In this document: positions 8,944-17,391 of the stretch, piece by piece
Layout: every line of letters starts with the position of its first letter
How positions within the stretch are numbered: the stretch's first letter is position 1
Source of the DNA: Geminicoccaceae bacterium
GTDB taxonomy: Bacteria > Pseudomonadota > Alphaproteobacteria > Geminicoccales > Geminicoccaceae
Reading direction: 5' to 3'
Length of the DNA stretch: 64,000 bases
NCBI GenBank assembly: GCA_025999455.1
Contig: AP024683.1
Coordinates: 7,501-71,500, forward strand
Position numbers and translations under genes: made by a program
Notes under the pieces: model-generated
Database searches by the model: none
What the model was told of the DNA's origin: nothing
The model's input: only the letters and a program-made list of their open reading frames with translations

Positions 8944-10306
8944 TGCCGAGCGGGTCGAGGGCCCGCTTGATCGCCGCCATGACCGCGACCGCCGGCCCGT
9001 GCTCCTCGACGAGGCTCTCGATCTTGCCCATACCGATCCCGTGTTCGCCCGTGCAGGTGCCGCCCATCGCGAGCGCCCGCCGGACCAAGCGGGCGTTGAC
9101 GGCCTCGGCCCGCGCGATCTCGTCGGCGTCCTCGGGATCGACCAGGAGCACGAGGTGGAAATTGCCGTCCCCCACGTGGCCGACCATGGGGGCCACGACC
9201 TTCGCGTCCTCGAGATCGCGGCGGGTTTCCTCGATGCACTCGGCGAGCCGGGAAATCGGCACGCACACGTCCGTGGCCCAGCCCTTGGCCCCGGGCCGGA
9301 GCGCCAAGGCCGCGTAATAGGCGTCGTGGCGGGCCTGCCAGAGTCGGTTGCGCTCCTCCGGCCGGCTCGCCCAGCGGAAGCTCGAGCCGCCCTCTTCGGC
9401 GGCGATCGCACCCACGGCTTCGGCCTGCTCGGCGACCGCGGCGGCACTGCCGTGGAACTCGAGGAAGAGAGTGGGCGCGGGCTCGAAGCCCTCGAGCTTG
9501 GCGAAGCGGATGCAGGCCTCCATCTGCACGGGATCGAGAAGTTCGATCCTGGCGACCGGGATCCCGGCCTGGATCGTCTGGATCACGGTGCGCACCGCCG
9601 CCTCGACGGTCGGGAAGGCGCAGACCGCGGCCGAGATCGCCTCGGGCAGGGGATGGAGCCGCAACCGCACCTCGGTGATCACGCCGAGCGTGCCCTCCGA
9701 GCCCACGAAGAGCCGGGTGAGGTCGTAGCCGGCCGCGGATTTGCGGGCGCGACCGCCCGTGCGGATCGTCCGCCCGTCCGGCAAGACGACGGTGAGGCCC
9801 AAGACCGCCTCGCGCATCGTGCCGTAGCGCACGGCGTTCGTGCCCGACGCACGGGTCGCGGCCATCCCGCCGATCGTCGCGTCCGCGCCCGGATCGATCG
9901 GGAAGAAGAGGCCGAGATCGCGCAGATGCGCGTTGAGCTGTTTGCGGGTGACACCGGCCTCGACCAGCACGTCCTGGTCTTCGGCGTTCGTCTCGAGGAT
10001 CCGGTTCATCCGCGAAAGATCGATCGAGAGACCACCCGACGGGGCCGCGACGTGCCCCTCGAGCGAGGTGCCGACCCCGAAGGGCACGACCGGGAGCCGA
10101 TGGGCGGCGCAGATCTCGACCGCGAGTGCCACCTCGGCCGTGCTCTCGGCGAACAGTACGGCATCGGGCGGCAGGCAGGGTCGGAACGCCTCGCCGCGGC
10201 CGTGCTGCTCGCGCACCCCCGGATTGACCGACAACCGGTCGCCGAAGCGCTGCCGGAGCGCCTCGATCGCCGCCCGCCGATCCCCGCTTCCCACCGTCCG
10301 CTCCAT
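8891..10306 (-). CDS. FAD-binding oxidoreductase, D-lactate/glycolate dehydrogenase (GlcD/Dld) type
   Basis: A 471-residue flavoprotein of the VAO/PCMH family that oxidises D-2-hydroxy acids such as D-lactate or glycolate, passing electrons to cytochrome c or quinone. The FAD-binding part shows PVVPFGVGTSLEGHV, the GADATIGGMAATRASGTNAVRYG loop region and RKSAAGYDLTRLFVGSEGTLG; the C-terminal cap ends with VGHVGDGNFH, GEHGIGMGK and the terminal DPLGIMNPGKIFP typical of LDHD/GlcD. ATG 10306 is preceded by GGGGAGGAC. The family member cannot be fixed to lactate or glycolate from sequence; it stands alone without glcEF. Confidence 0.92.
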   Translation of the reverse strand: MERTVGSGDRRAAIEALRQRFGDRLSVNPGVREQHGRGEAFRPCLPPDAVLFAESTAEVALAVEICAAHRLPVVPFGVGTSLEGHVAAPSGGLSIDLSRMNRILETNAEDQDVLVEAGVTRKQLNAHLRDLGLFFPIDPGADATIGGMAATRASGTNAVRYGTMREAVLGLTVVLPDGRTIRTGGRARKSAAGYDLTRLFVGSEGTLGVITEVRLRLHPLPEAISAAVCAFPTVEAAVRTVIQTIQAGIPVARIELLDPVQMEACIRFAKLEGFEPAPTLFLEFHGSAAAVAEQAEAVGAIAAEEGGSSFRWASRPEERNRLWQARHDAYYAALALRPGAKGWATDVCVPISRLAECIEETRRDLEDAKVVAPMVGHVGDGNFHLVLLVDPEDADEIARAEAVNARLVRRALAMGGTCTGEHGIGMGKIESLVEEHGPAVAVMAAIKRALDPLGIMNPGKIFPPEPSAAAG

Positions 10307-10374
10307 CCGCGTCCTCCCCGGTGCGGGATCGCCCTCTTCTAGCGCCACCCGCCGGCCGCCCGCGAGCCCGCGCT

Positions 10375-11208
10375 TCAGCCCGTGGCGAAGCTCTCGACGA
10401 GGCTGCCCACCAGGAGCGCCCAGCCGTCCACCAGGACGAAGAAGACGATCTTGAAGGGCAAGGAGATCATCACGGGCGGCAGCATCATCATGCCCATCGC
10501 CATGAGCAGGCAAGCGACGACCAGGTCGATCACGAGGAACGGTACGAAGACGATGAAGCCGATCTCGAAGGCCCGCCGCAGCTCGCTGATCATGAAGGCC
10601 GGGACGAGCACCCGGAAGGGCAGGTCCTCGGCACGGGCCGGGGGCGGTAGCCGGGCGATCTCGAGGAAGAGGGCCAGGTCCTTCTCGCGGACCTGGCGGC
10701 GCATGAACTCGTGGAAGGGCTGCGCCGCCCGCTCGAGCGCCACGCCTTCGTCGAGCTCCTCCTCGATCAGCGGGGCGATGCCCTCCCGCCAGGCCGTCTC
10801 GAAGGTCGGCCCCATGACGAAGAGGGTCAAGAAGAGCGCGAGGCTCACGAGCACCGGGTTGGGCGGCGATTGTTGGAGGCCGATCGCGCTGCGCAGGAAG
10901 GACAAGACGATGACGATCCGCACGAAGGAGGTGACCATCACGAGGATCGAGGGCGCGAGGCTCAAGACCGTGAGCAGGAGAACGAGACGGACGACCTGGC
11001 CCGTGAAGGTTCCGCCCTCGCCGAGCCGGAGCTCGAGGGACTGCGCCGAAGCCGGCCCCGCCGCCAAGAGGAGCAGGGCGAGAACCAGGGCGCCGACGAG
11101 CCGCGCGCAGCGTCCGATCGCCGCGGCTCGGACGGCGGCGGAGACGGCGTCGAACGCGGGGCGGTGCGGGCGTTCCGCGGCTGCGGTGTCGCGGTGGAAC
11201 ACGGTCAC
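10375..11208 (-). CDS. fliP: Flagellar export apparatus protein FliP
   Basis: A 277-residue core pore component of the flagellar type III export gate. It has a signal peptide (LVGALVLALLLLAAGPASA) and the FliP blocks VVRLVLLLTVLSLAPSILVM, TSFVRIVIVLSFLRSAIG, QSPPNPVLVSLALFLTLFVM and, near the C-terminus, FIVFVPFLVIDLVVACLLMA with MGMMMLPPVMISLPFKIVFF. GTG 11208 overlaps the fliO stop by 4 bp (GTGA), which fixes the start. It is the last gene of a four-gene coupled cluster; fliQ and fliR do not follow here. Confidence 0.95.
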   Translation of the reverse strand: MTVFHRDTAAAERPHRPAFDAVSAAVRAAAIGRCARLVGALVLALLLLAAGPASAQSLELRLGEGGTFTGQVVRLVLLLTVLSLAPSILVMVTSFVRIVIVLSFLRSAIGLQQSPPNPVLVSLALFLTLFVMGPTFETAWREGIAPLIEEELDEGVALERAAQPFHEFMRRQVREKDLALFLEIARLPPPARAEDLPFRVLVPAFMISELRRAFEIGFIVFVPFLVIDLVVACLLMAMGMMMLPPVMISLPFKIVFFVLVDGWALLVGSLVESFATG

Positions 11209-11492
11209 GACGGCCCCCGCGACGGCTCGCTCGCGGCCCCGATCCCGCGCTCGATCAGGAGCGGACCGGTCGCCCCCAAGAGGAGGAGATGCTCGACCCG
11301 GTCGCGGCGGACGAGGAGGAGCCGGGTCCGGGAATCGAGCCAGCGGGTCTCGACGACGGCGAGACGGCCACCCACGGGCCCGCCGAGCCGCCGGTGCAGC
11401 TCGAAGCGGCGGGCGAGCCAGGCGAGCAGCCCCAGAAGGCCGAGCACGGCCAGAAGGGCGCCCGCACCACGGGCGAGATCGAGGGTCTCCAC
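11205..11492 (-). CDS. fliO: FliO-like flagellar biosynthesis protein
   Basis: A 95-residue protein with one N-terminal transmembrane helix (ALLAVLGLLGLLAWLARRF) followed by a small cytoplasmic beta domain (LAVVETRWLDSRTRLLLVRRDRVEHLLLLGATGPLLIERG). This is the standard FliO pattern, including the RTRLLLVRRD-x-x-EHLLLLG strand pair. FliO chaperones FliP into the export gate, and the gene overlaps fliP by 4 bp. Family sequence conservation is low, so position matters as much as motif. Confidence 0.87.
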   Translation of the reverse strand: METLDLARGAGALLAVLGLLGLLAWLARRFELHRRLGGPVGGRLAVVETRWLDSRTRLLLVRRDRVEHLLLLGATGPLLIERGIGAASEPSRGPS

Positions 11493-11498
11493 GGCGGC

Positions 11499-11819
11499 TC
11501 AGCCCGCCCCGGCGGTGGCGTAGCCGCGCCGCGCCCGGGCGGCCCGATCGAGCCGGTCGAGCTCGCCGCGCAGCCGCTCCCGCTCGGCCGCGATCTCCAT
11601 GGCGAGCCCTTCGAGCTCGTCGAGGAGGGCGAGGAGAGCCGCCTCCTCCTCGGGCCCGGCCGGTGGCCGCCGCTCGGCCTCGGCGAACGCCTCGAGCCCG
11701 CGTTCGAGCGGCTCGAGCCCGACCGTGTCGCCGGCCGCGAGCCGTCGCCGAGCGGCCGCGAGGGACGCCTGGAGGGCCCGCCATTCGGCGCTCCGGCCGA
11801 CCGCGAGCGGCGCGCTCAC
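11499..11819 (-). CDS. Coiled-coil protein in flagellar operon (FlgN/FliT-like chaperone candidate)
   Basis: A 106-residue, almost entirely helical protein rich in Ala, Leu, Glu and Arg (EWRALQASLAAARRRLAAG; ELEGLAMEIAAERERLRGEL). I do not recognise a family. Its GTG start overlaps the upstream FlhB-like gene by 4 bp and it ends 6 bp before fliO, so it is translated with flagellar export proteins. Small helical hairpins in such positions are often export chaperones of the FlgN or FliT type; that is an inference from size, helicity and context only. Confidence 0.75.
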   Translation of the reverse strand: MSAPLAVGRSAEWRALQASLAAARRRLAAGDTVGLEPLERGLEAFAEAERRPPAGPEEEAALLALLDELEGLAMEIAAERERLRGELDRLDRAARARRGYATAGAG

Positions 11820-12103
11820 GAGCCCCTCCCCTGCCGGCGGGCCGCGATGCGCGCATCGAGCCGGTAGAGATGGACCAGGATCTCAGCGACCGCGGCGAAC
11901 GCCACGGTGGGGATCGGCGCGCCGAGCTCGAGCTTCTCGAGCAGCGCGACGAGAGCCCGGTCCTCGCGCACCGGGATGCCGTGCGCGCGGGCGAGCGCGA
12001 GGATCCGTTCCGCGAGGAAGCCCCGACCCTTGGCGACGAGGCGGGGCACGCCGCCCGTCTCGGGGTCGAAGCGCAGCGCCAAGGCGATGTCCGAGCCGCT
12101 CAT
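11816..12103 (-). CDS. FlhB C-terminal-domain homologue (export apparatus switch-like)
   Basis: A 95-residue cytoplasmic protein equal to the part of FlhB/YscU that follows the autocleavage site: IALALRFDPETGGVPRLVAKGRG, ERILALARAHGIPVREDRALVALLEKLELGAPIP and AVAEILVHLYRLDARI. The membrane part and the NPTH cleavage motif are absent. Stand-alone homologues (FlhX, YlqH) are known and can substitute for or modulate the FlhB substrate-specificity switch. ATG 12103 has GGAGG 7 nt upstream. It is the first gene of the operon and lies 33 bp downstream of a -10-like element next to a CtrA-like box. Confidence 0.9.
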   Translation of the reverse strand: MSGSDIALALRFDPETGGVPRLVAKGRGFLAERILALARAHGIPVREDRALVALLEKLELGAPIPTVAFAAVAEILVHLYRLDARIAARRQGRGS

Positions 12104-12135
12104 GACCGGCCTCCGTCCGTCCTGCGCTGGCGAGA

Positions 12136-12166
12136 TTAGCGGCGATGTGGTTAACGAAGAGTTGAG
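12136..12166 (-). promoter_or_regulatory. CtrA-like promoter of the flagellar mini-operon
   Basis: Read on the minus strand, TCAA-CTCTTCG-TTAA (12166-12152) matches the CtrA consensus TTAA-N7-TTAA with one change, and GCTAAT (12141-12136) follows 10 nt later as a -10-like hexamer. The gene start is 33 bp further. CtrA control of class II flagellar genes is established in Alphaproteobacteria; its action here is inferred. Confidence 0.6.
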
Positions 12167-12225
12167 ACGCGCGACCCGCCGGCCACGCGTCGCATCCGTT
12201 CCGGCCGTCCGGGAGCCCACCCGCC

Positions 12226-13032
12226 ATGGAGCTCGACGAGGAACAGATCCGCCGCTACGCCCGCCACATCGTGCTGCCCGAGGTGGGTGGTGAAGGCCAG
12301 GCCCGGCTCTTGGCCGCCAAGGTGCTCGTGGTGGGCGCGGGCGGGCTCGGCTCGCCGCTCCTCCTCTATCTCGCGGCGGCCGGGGTCGGCACGATCGGCA
12401 TCGTCGACTTCGACCGGGTCGACACCTCCAACCTGCAGCGCCAGGTCCTGTTCGACACGAACGCCGAGGGTGAGCTCAAGGTCGAGGCGGCGGCGCGGCG
12501 GCTGCGGGCCCTCAACCCCGGCGTTCGGATCGTCGAGCACAGCCTGAAGCTCGAGCCGGCCAACGCCCGCGCGCTGGTCGCAGCCTACGATCTCGTGGCC
12601 GACGGCAGCGACACGCTCGCGACCCGGCTCGCCGTGCACGATGCCTGCCTCGCCGTGGGGCGGCCGCTCGTGAGCGCCGCGGTCCAGGGCACCGACGGTC
12701 AGCTCACGACCTTCAAGGCCCATCTCGGCCCGCCGCACCCTTGCCTGCGCTGCCTCTTTCCCGAACCCCCGGCCCGCGAGGCGCTGCCGTCTTGTGCCCA
12801 GGCCGGGGTGCTCGGCCCCGCCGCGGGGGTGATGGGCTGCCTGCAGGCGGTCGAGGTCGTAAAGGAGCTCTTGGGCCCACCGGCGCCCTCCTTGAGCGGC
12901 ACGCTCCTCCTCTACGATGCGATGGCCGCCCGGCTCGATCGGCTCGCGGTCGCCCGCGACCCCGCTTGTTCTCCCACCTGCCGCCGGGCAGCCGTCGCGG
13001 CGGCCCCTTCGGCCGGCCGGTTCGCTGGCTGA
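12226..13032 (+). CDS. moeB: MoeB/HesA/ThiF family adenylyltransferase
   Basis: A 268-residue E1-like enzyme that adenylates the C-terminus of a sulfur-carrier protein (MoaD or ThiS), needed for molybdopterin or thiamine synthesis. The nucleotide-binding core VLVVGAGGLGSPLLLYLAAAG (about residues 32-52), IVDFDRVDTSNLQRQVLFD and the catalytic region with DGSDTLATRLAVHDAC are present, along with two zinc-binding pairs, CLRC near residue 179 and CSPTC near the end. No rhodanese domain is fused. A molybdate importer lies 21 kb away, which fits a molybdenum-using organism but does not prove MoeB over ThiF. Confidence 0.9.
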   Translation: MELDEEQIRRYARHIVLPEVGGEGQARLLAAKVLVVGAGGLGSPLLLYLAAAGVGTIGIVDFDRVDTSNLQRQVLFDTNAEGELKVEAAARRLRALNPGVRIVEHSLKLEPANARALVAAYDLVADGSDTLATRLAVHDACLAVGRPLVSAAVQGTDGQLTTFKAHLGPPHPCLRCLFPEPPAREALPSCAQAGVLGPAAGVMGCLQAVEVVKELLGPPAPSLSGTLLLYDAMAARLDRLAVARDPACSPTCRRAAVAAAPSAGRFAG

Positions 13033-13170
13033 TTTCTCACGAAAACGAGAGACTTAGGGTGCAGCCCTCGGGCCTCGGCCGGTTGCCCGTGGCGCCCCGC
13101 TTGCGCTAAGGAGCCGCCGCCCGGTGTCACGTCGGGGGCGTGGCCCCCGGCCGGATCCGGCGGAGGTGGG

Positions 13171-13584
13171 ATGGCGGACATTCTCCCCGAAGGCTATCGC
13201 CCGTCCGAGGACGAGCCCTACATGAACCCGCGCCAGATCGAATATTTCCGGCGCAAGCTGTTGCGCTGGCGCGAGGAGATCCTGTCGGGTTCGGGCTCGA
13301 CCCTACGCCAGCTCCAGGAGGAGGAGAACCGGCTCGCCGACCAGACCGATTGGGCCTCGGCCGAGATGCAGCGGGCGCTCGAGCTGCGCACCCGCGACCG
13401 GGAGCGCAAGCTCCTCGCCAAGATCGACGCGGCCTTGAAGCGCATCGAGGACGGCTCCTACGGCTATTGTGAGGAAACCCACGAGCCGATCGGCATCAAG
13501 CGCCTCGAGGCCCGGCCGATCGCGACCTTGAGCATCGAGGCCCAGGAACGGCACGAGCGGCGCGAGCGCGCCTACCGCGAGTGA
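13171..13584 (+). CDS. dksA: RNA polymerase-binding transcription factor DksA
   Basis: A 137-residue DksA that binds the RNA polymerase secondary channel and works with ppGpp in the stringent response. The helical N-terminus and coiled-coil tip (NRLADQTDWASAEMQRALELRTRDRERKL region, with the DxxDxA-type tip written as DQTDWAS) are intact. The zinc-finger region keeps only one of four cysteines (GYCEETHEPIGIKRLEARPIATLSIEAQERHERR), as in the zinc-independent DksA variants of Alphaproteobacteria. GGAGG lies 4-5 nt before ATG 13171. Confidence 0.95.
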   Translation: MADILPEGYRPSEDEPYMNPRQIEYFRRKLLRWREEILSGSGSTLRQLQEEENRLADQTDWASAEMQRALELRTRDRERKLLAKIDAALKRIEDGSYGYCEETHEPIGIKRLEARPIATLSIEAQERHERRERAYRE

Positions 13585-13672
13585 ACGGGCGAGGCACCGG
13601 GCCCGCGCGATCCGTCCGGCCCCCGGGCCGAGCACCAAGGTCTCCGGACGCTCGCCGGCGCCGACCTCGAGC

Positions 13673-14230
13673 TCAAGGCTCGAGCTCGACGTCCCAATAG
13701 AGATAATCCCGCCAGCTCTCGTGCAGGTAATTGGGCGGGAAGAGGCGGCCGTTGCGCTGCAGCTGCTGCATGGTCGGCGCGAAGGGCTTGTTGGCCGGCC
13801 GCATCCCGCACTCTTCGGGCAGGCGGTTGCCCTTCAAGAGGTTGCAGCGGGTGCAGGCGGTGACGATGTTCTGCCAATGGGTGCGGCCGCCGCGCGAACG
13901 CGGTACGACGTGGTCGAAGGTCAATTCGTGGGCCGGGAAGGCGCCGAGGCAATATTGGCAGGTGAAGCGGTCGCGCAGGAAGACGTTGAACCGGGTGAAG
14001 GGCGGTCGGCGGTTCTGCGGGACGTACTCCTTGAGCGCGACCACCGAAGGCAAGGGATATTCGGCGCGGGCGGAGCGGATCGTCCGATCGTAATGGGAGA
14101 CGACGTCGACCCGCCCCAAGAAGATCGCCTTGATGGTCTCCTGCCAGCTCCAGACGGAGAGCGGATAGTAGGAGAGCGGCTGATAGTCGGCGTTCAAGAC
14201 CAGGGCGGGGAAGCCGTTGAGCGGGATCAC
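13673..14230 (-). CDS. HNH endonuclease family protein
   Basis: A 185-residue protein with a complete HNH fold: the zinc pair CQYC near residue 90, the catalytic TFDHVVPRSRGG (His in DHV), the asparagine of HWQNIVTAC and the second zinc pair CTRCN. The N-terminal region (LVLNADYQPLSYYPLSVWSWQETIKAIFLGRVDVV) is conserved in a large group of stand-alone bacterial HNH proteins whose role is not settled; they are not typically restriction or homing enzymes. It is convergent with dksA and divergent from the iron permease gene. Confidence 0.9.
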   Translation of the reverse strand: MIPLNGFPALVLNADYQPLSYYPLSVWSWQETIKAIFLGRVDVVSHYDRTIRSARAEYPLPSVVALKEYVPQNRRPPFTRFNVFLRDRFTCQYCLGAFPAHELTFDHVVPRSRGGRTHWQNIVTACTRCNLLKGNRLPEECGMRPANKPFAPTMQQLQRNGRLFPPNYLHESWRDYLYWDVELEP

Positions 14231-14566
14231 GGCGCCGCCCGGCGCGCCGATCTTCCGGCCCGCCGCCCCTGGCCGCTGCCCGGCTCACCGGCCGCGAACG
14301 CGCCTCTTCCCATCGCGCGTGTGGTTCCCTCCGCTTCGCCGCCGTCGGCACTTAACCTAGTCCGGTGACGGTCGCGAGGCAATCGGCGGGGGCTCGCGGC
14401 GCGGCGCCGACCGTTCTGGAACCGTTCGATTTCCAAAGTGAGCCCGCCCGGGCGGTCGCGGCCTCGCGAGGACTTCCGGCCGGACCGCTCGGCCCCTAGA
14501 AGCAGGGGACGGAGCGGCGCGGGGAAGACCTCGCCGGAACGAGGCGGGATCGGGTCGGGCCGAGCG
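14231..14566 (+). other. Divergent intergenic region, HNH gene / iron permease
   Basis: No gene is recognised in these 336 bp. The one structured item is the inverted repeat TGGAA-N9-TTCCA at 14417-14435, near the middle, which could be an operator for either neighbour. No convincing -35/-10 pair stands out. Confidence 0.5.
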
Positions 14567-16309
14567 ATGGCCGTCTCGAGCAGCGTATCGGAGCTCTTCC
14601 GCGGTCGACCGGAAGCAAGGCGATGGCGTCCGCTCGACCTCGCGCGCCTCGTGCCGGCCGCGCTCCTCGTCCTGGTCGTGGCCGCCCCCGTCCTCCTGCT
14701 CGCCACTTACGTCGGCCAGCCGGACGAGGGGCTCTGGGCGCATCTGGCCGCGACCACGCTCTTCGCCCATCTGCGCGACACGGCCCTCCTCGCCCTCGGC
14801 GTGGCGACGGGAACGGCCGTGGTCGGCGCGGGCACGGCCTGGCTCGTCACGCTCTACCGCTTTCCCGGCCGGCGGATCCTGAATTGGGCGTTGGTCCTCC
14901 CGCTCGCCATGCCGACCTACGTGCTGGCTTACGCATGGACCGACCTTCTGCAGGTGACGGGGCCGGTCCAGCAAGCCTTGCGGGCCCTCACCGGCCTCTC
15001 GGTGCACGAGCTCTGGTTCCCGGAGATCCGCTCGCTCGGCGGCGCGATCTTCGTCCTCACCTTCGCCCTCTATCCCTACGTCTACCTCCTCTGCCGGGCG
15101 GCCTTCGTCGAGCAGTCGCAATGCGCCCTCGAGGTGAGCCGCACCCTGGGCTGCGGGGCCGCCGAGGCTTTCCGCCGGGTGGGCCTGCCGCTCGCCCGCC
15201 CGGCCCTGGCCGCCGGGCTCGCCTTCGTCGTCATGGAGACGATGGCCGATTTCGGCGCCGTCAAGCATTTCGAAGTCGGCACGCTCACGACCGCCATCTA
15301 CCGGGCCTGGTACGCGCTCGGCAGCCCGGTCGTGGCGGCCCAGCTGGCGCTCCTCCTCTTGGCCGCCGTGGCACTCACCCTCGCCGCCGAGCGCTGGGCC
15401 CGCGGCCGCGCCCGCTTCGCGACCGGCACCGTGCACATCTTCCGCAAGCGCCGGGTGCCGCTCGGCGGCCTCGCGGGGTTCCTCGCCTGCGTGGCCTGCA
15501 CGATCCCGGTCCTCTTGGGCTTCGTCCTGCCGGTCGTGGGGCTGCTCGCCATGGCCACGAGCGAGCAGCACGAGATCACCGTCGGGCGGCTTTTGGAGCT
15601 CACCTTCAACACGCTTCAGCTCGGCGTCCTGTCGAGCCTGGTCGTGGTCGGCACGGCCCTTTTGGGGCTCTTCCTCGCCGGCCGCGATCGGAGCGCCTTC
15701 GCGGCCCGGCTCGTGCGGCTCGCCACCTTCGGCTACGCGGTGCCGGGGGCGGTGGTCGGCGTCGGCCTCCTCCTCCTCCTGGGCTGGCTCGACCGCACGC
15801 TCGACGGGCTCTTGCGGCAGCTCCTCGGCCAGGGCCTGCCCTGGGTGCTGACCGGCTCGCTCTTCGGCGTGCTCTACGGCTATCTCGTCCGCTTCTACGC
15901 CGTCGCCTACAACGCGCTCGACGCCGGGATGGCCAAGGTTTCGCCGAGCCTCGTCGACGTCGCGCGGGTGCTCGGCGACCGGCCGCTTGCCGCCGCCCGC
16001 CGGGTCCATTTGCCGCTCCTTCGGCCGAGCCTGTTGACGGCGCTCCTCCTCGTGCTCGTCGACACGATGAAGGAGCTGCCCGCCACCTTGATCCTCCGGC
16101 CGTTCGACTTCGACACGCTCGCGATCGAGGCCTACCATCTCGCCAGCACCGAACGGCTCTACGCCGCCGCCTTGCCCTCGCTCGTCATCGTGATGGCCGG
16201 CCTCGCCCCCGTCGTCCTGCTCTGCCGGATGCTGGATCGCCGCCGCCCCAACATGGGCGGGGCGGCGGCCCGCGCGATCACTTCCAGCCACACTGATCCA
16301 CGAGCTTGA
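14567..16309 (+). CDS. fbpB: Iron(III) ABC transporter permease (FbpB/SfuB type)
   Basis: A 580-residue double-length inner-membrane permease with about 12 helices in two homologous halves, which imports ferric iron with a periplasmic binding protein and an ATPase. Each half carries the EAA loop that contacts the ATPase: EVSRTLGCGAAEAFRRVGLPL near residues 190-210 and DVARVLGDRPLAAARRVHLPL near 465-485. LAMPTYVLAYAWTDLL and MADFGAVKHFEVGTLTTAIY are strongly typical of Fbp/Sfu permeases. ATG 14567 is chosen because the longer frame upstream is low-complexity. No ATPase gene is adjacent; the binding protein is on the opposite strand with a 32-bp 3' overlap. Confidence 0.92.
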   Translation: MAVSSSVSELFRGRPEARRWRPLDLARLVPAALLVLVVAAPVLLLATYVGQPDEGLWAHLAATTLFAHLRDTALLALGVATGTAVVGAGTAWLVTLYRFPGRRILNWALVLPLAMPTYVLAYAWTDLLQVTGPVQQALRALTGLSVHELWFPEIRSLGGAIFVLTFALYPYVYLLCRAAFVEQSQCALEVSRTLGCGAAEAFRRVGLPLARPALAAGLAFVVMETMADFGAVKHFEVGTLTTAIYRAWYALGSPVVAAQLALLLLAAVALTLAAERWARGRARFATGTVHIFRKRRVPLGGLAGFLACVACTIPVLLGFVLPVVGLLAMATSEQHEITVGRLLELTFNTLQLGVLSSLVVVGTALLGLFLAGRDRSAFAARLVRLATFGYAVPGAVVGVGLLLLLGWLDRTLDGLLRQLLGQGLPWVLTGSLFGVLYGYLVRFYAVAYNALDAGMAKVSPSLVDVARVLGDRPLAAARRVHLPLLRPSLLTALLLVLVDTMKELPATLILRPFDFDTLAIEAYHLASTERLYAAALPSLVIVMAGLAPVVLLCRMLDRRRPNMGGAAARAITSSHTDPRA

Positions 16310-17300
16310 GCGCTTCGGCGCTGCGCCGGGCGTAGACCGCGGCATTGAGCGTGTCCTGCTTGAACGCACCCCAGGCCGCCACGACCGGCCCCGGCGGCAC
16401 CGCCGGATTGGCCGGATATTCGAAATTGACGTCGGCCAGGTAACGCTGCGCCTCGGGCGAGACGAGATACTCGATCAGCTTGACCGCGGCGGCGCGGTTG
16501 GGCGCGTGCCGCAGGAGCCCGACGCCGCTCACGTTGACGTGCGTTCCCCGATCGCCCTGGTTGGGGAAGAAGATGCCGACCTTCTCGGCGACCGCCTTGT
16601 CCTCGGCTTTGTCGGAGCCGATCAGCCGGCCGAGATAGTAGCTGTTCGAGATCGCCACGTCGCCGACCCCGGCCGCCACCGCCTTGATCTGGTCGGTATC
16701 ACCCCCCTGCGGCGGCCGCGCCAGGTTGGCGACGAAGCCGCGGCACCAGGCCAGCGTCTTGTCGTAGCCGTTGGCCTCGATCAACGAGCCCACGAGCCCG
16801 AGATTGTAGATGTTCGTGCTGGAGCGGGTGAGGATCCGCCCCTTCCACTTGGGCTCGGCCAGCGCCTCGTAGGTCGAAAGCTCCTCGGGCCGCACCCGAT
16901 CCTTGGCGTAGACGAGGACGCGGGCCCGGACGCTGAGCCCGGTCCAGAGATCGCCGTCGTGACGCAGATGCGCCGGGATCGCCGCCTTCACCACGTCCGA
17001 GCCGATCGGCTGGAAGAGCCCCTTCTCGACCGCCACCGCGAGCCGGCCGGCGTCGACCGTGATGAACAGATCGGCCGGGCTGCGCTCACCCTCGGCGACC
17101 AAACGCTGGATCAGGGGGTCGTGGTCGCCCGAGACGACCTTGACCTCGATCCCGGTGGCTTTCTTGAACCCGTCCCAGAGCTGCTGATCGCTGCCGTAAT
17201 GGCGGGCGTTGTAGACGTTCACGACCTCCGCCGCGGCGAGCTGAACGGGCAGCAGAGCCGCGGCACCGCAAAGTGCCGTGAACACACGTCGTGAGATCAT
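16278..17300 (-). CDS. fbpA: Iron(III) ABC transporter substrate-binding protein (FutA/FbpA type)
   Basis: A 340-residue periplasmic ferric-iron-binding protein. A signal peptide (MISRRVFTALCGAAALLPVQLAAAE) is followed by VNVYNARHYGSDQQLWDGF, the usual FutA start, and the hinge/iron-ligand region with ISNSYYLGRL (paired tyrosines) near residue 225. GIFFPNQGDRGTHVNVSGVGLL and the C-terminal AAVKLIEYLVSPEAQRYLAD are family signatures. ATG 17300 has GGAGGAAAATCCCG upstream. It is convergent with the permease, sharing 32 bp at the 3' ends, an unusual arrangement for two parts of one importer. Confidence 0.94.
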   Translation of the reverse strand: MISRRVFTALCGAAALLPVQLAAAEVVNVYNARHYGSDQQLWDGFKKATGIEVKVVSGDHDPLIQRLVAEGERSPADLFITVDAGRLAVAVEKGLFQPIGSDVVKAAIPAHLRHDGDLWTGLSVRARVLVYAKDRVRPEELSTYEALAEPKWKGRILTRSSTNIYNLGLVGSLIEANGYDKTLAWCRGFVANLARPPQGGDTDQIKAVAAGVGDVAISNSYYLGRLIGSDKAEDKAVAEKVGIFFPNQGDRGTHVNVSGVGLLRHAPNRAAAVKLIEYLVSPEAQRYLADVNFEYPANPAVPPGPVVAAWGAFKQDTLNAAVYARRSAEALKLVDQCGWK

Positions 17301-17391
17301 CGGGATTTTCCTCCGCTCGCCTTTCGAGGCGTGTCGTTCGACGAAACCGGCCCATAGATGATGAGGGCGATTTTTGGAAGATCTCGGTAGG

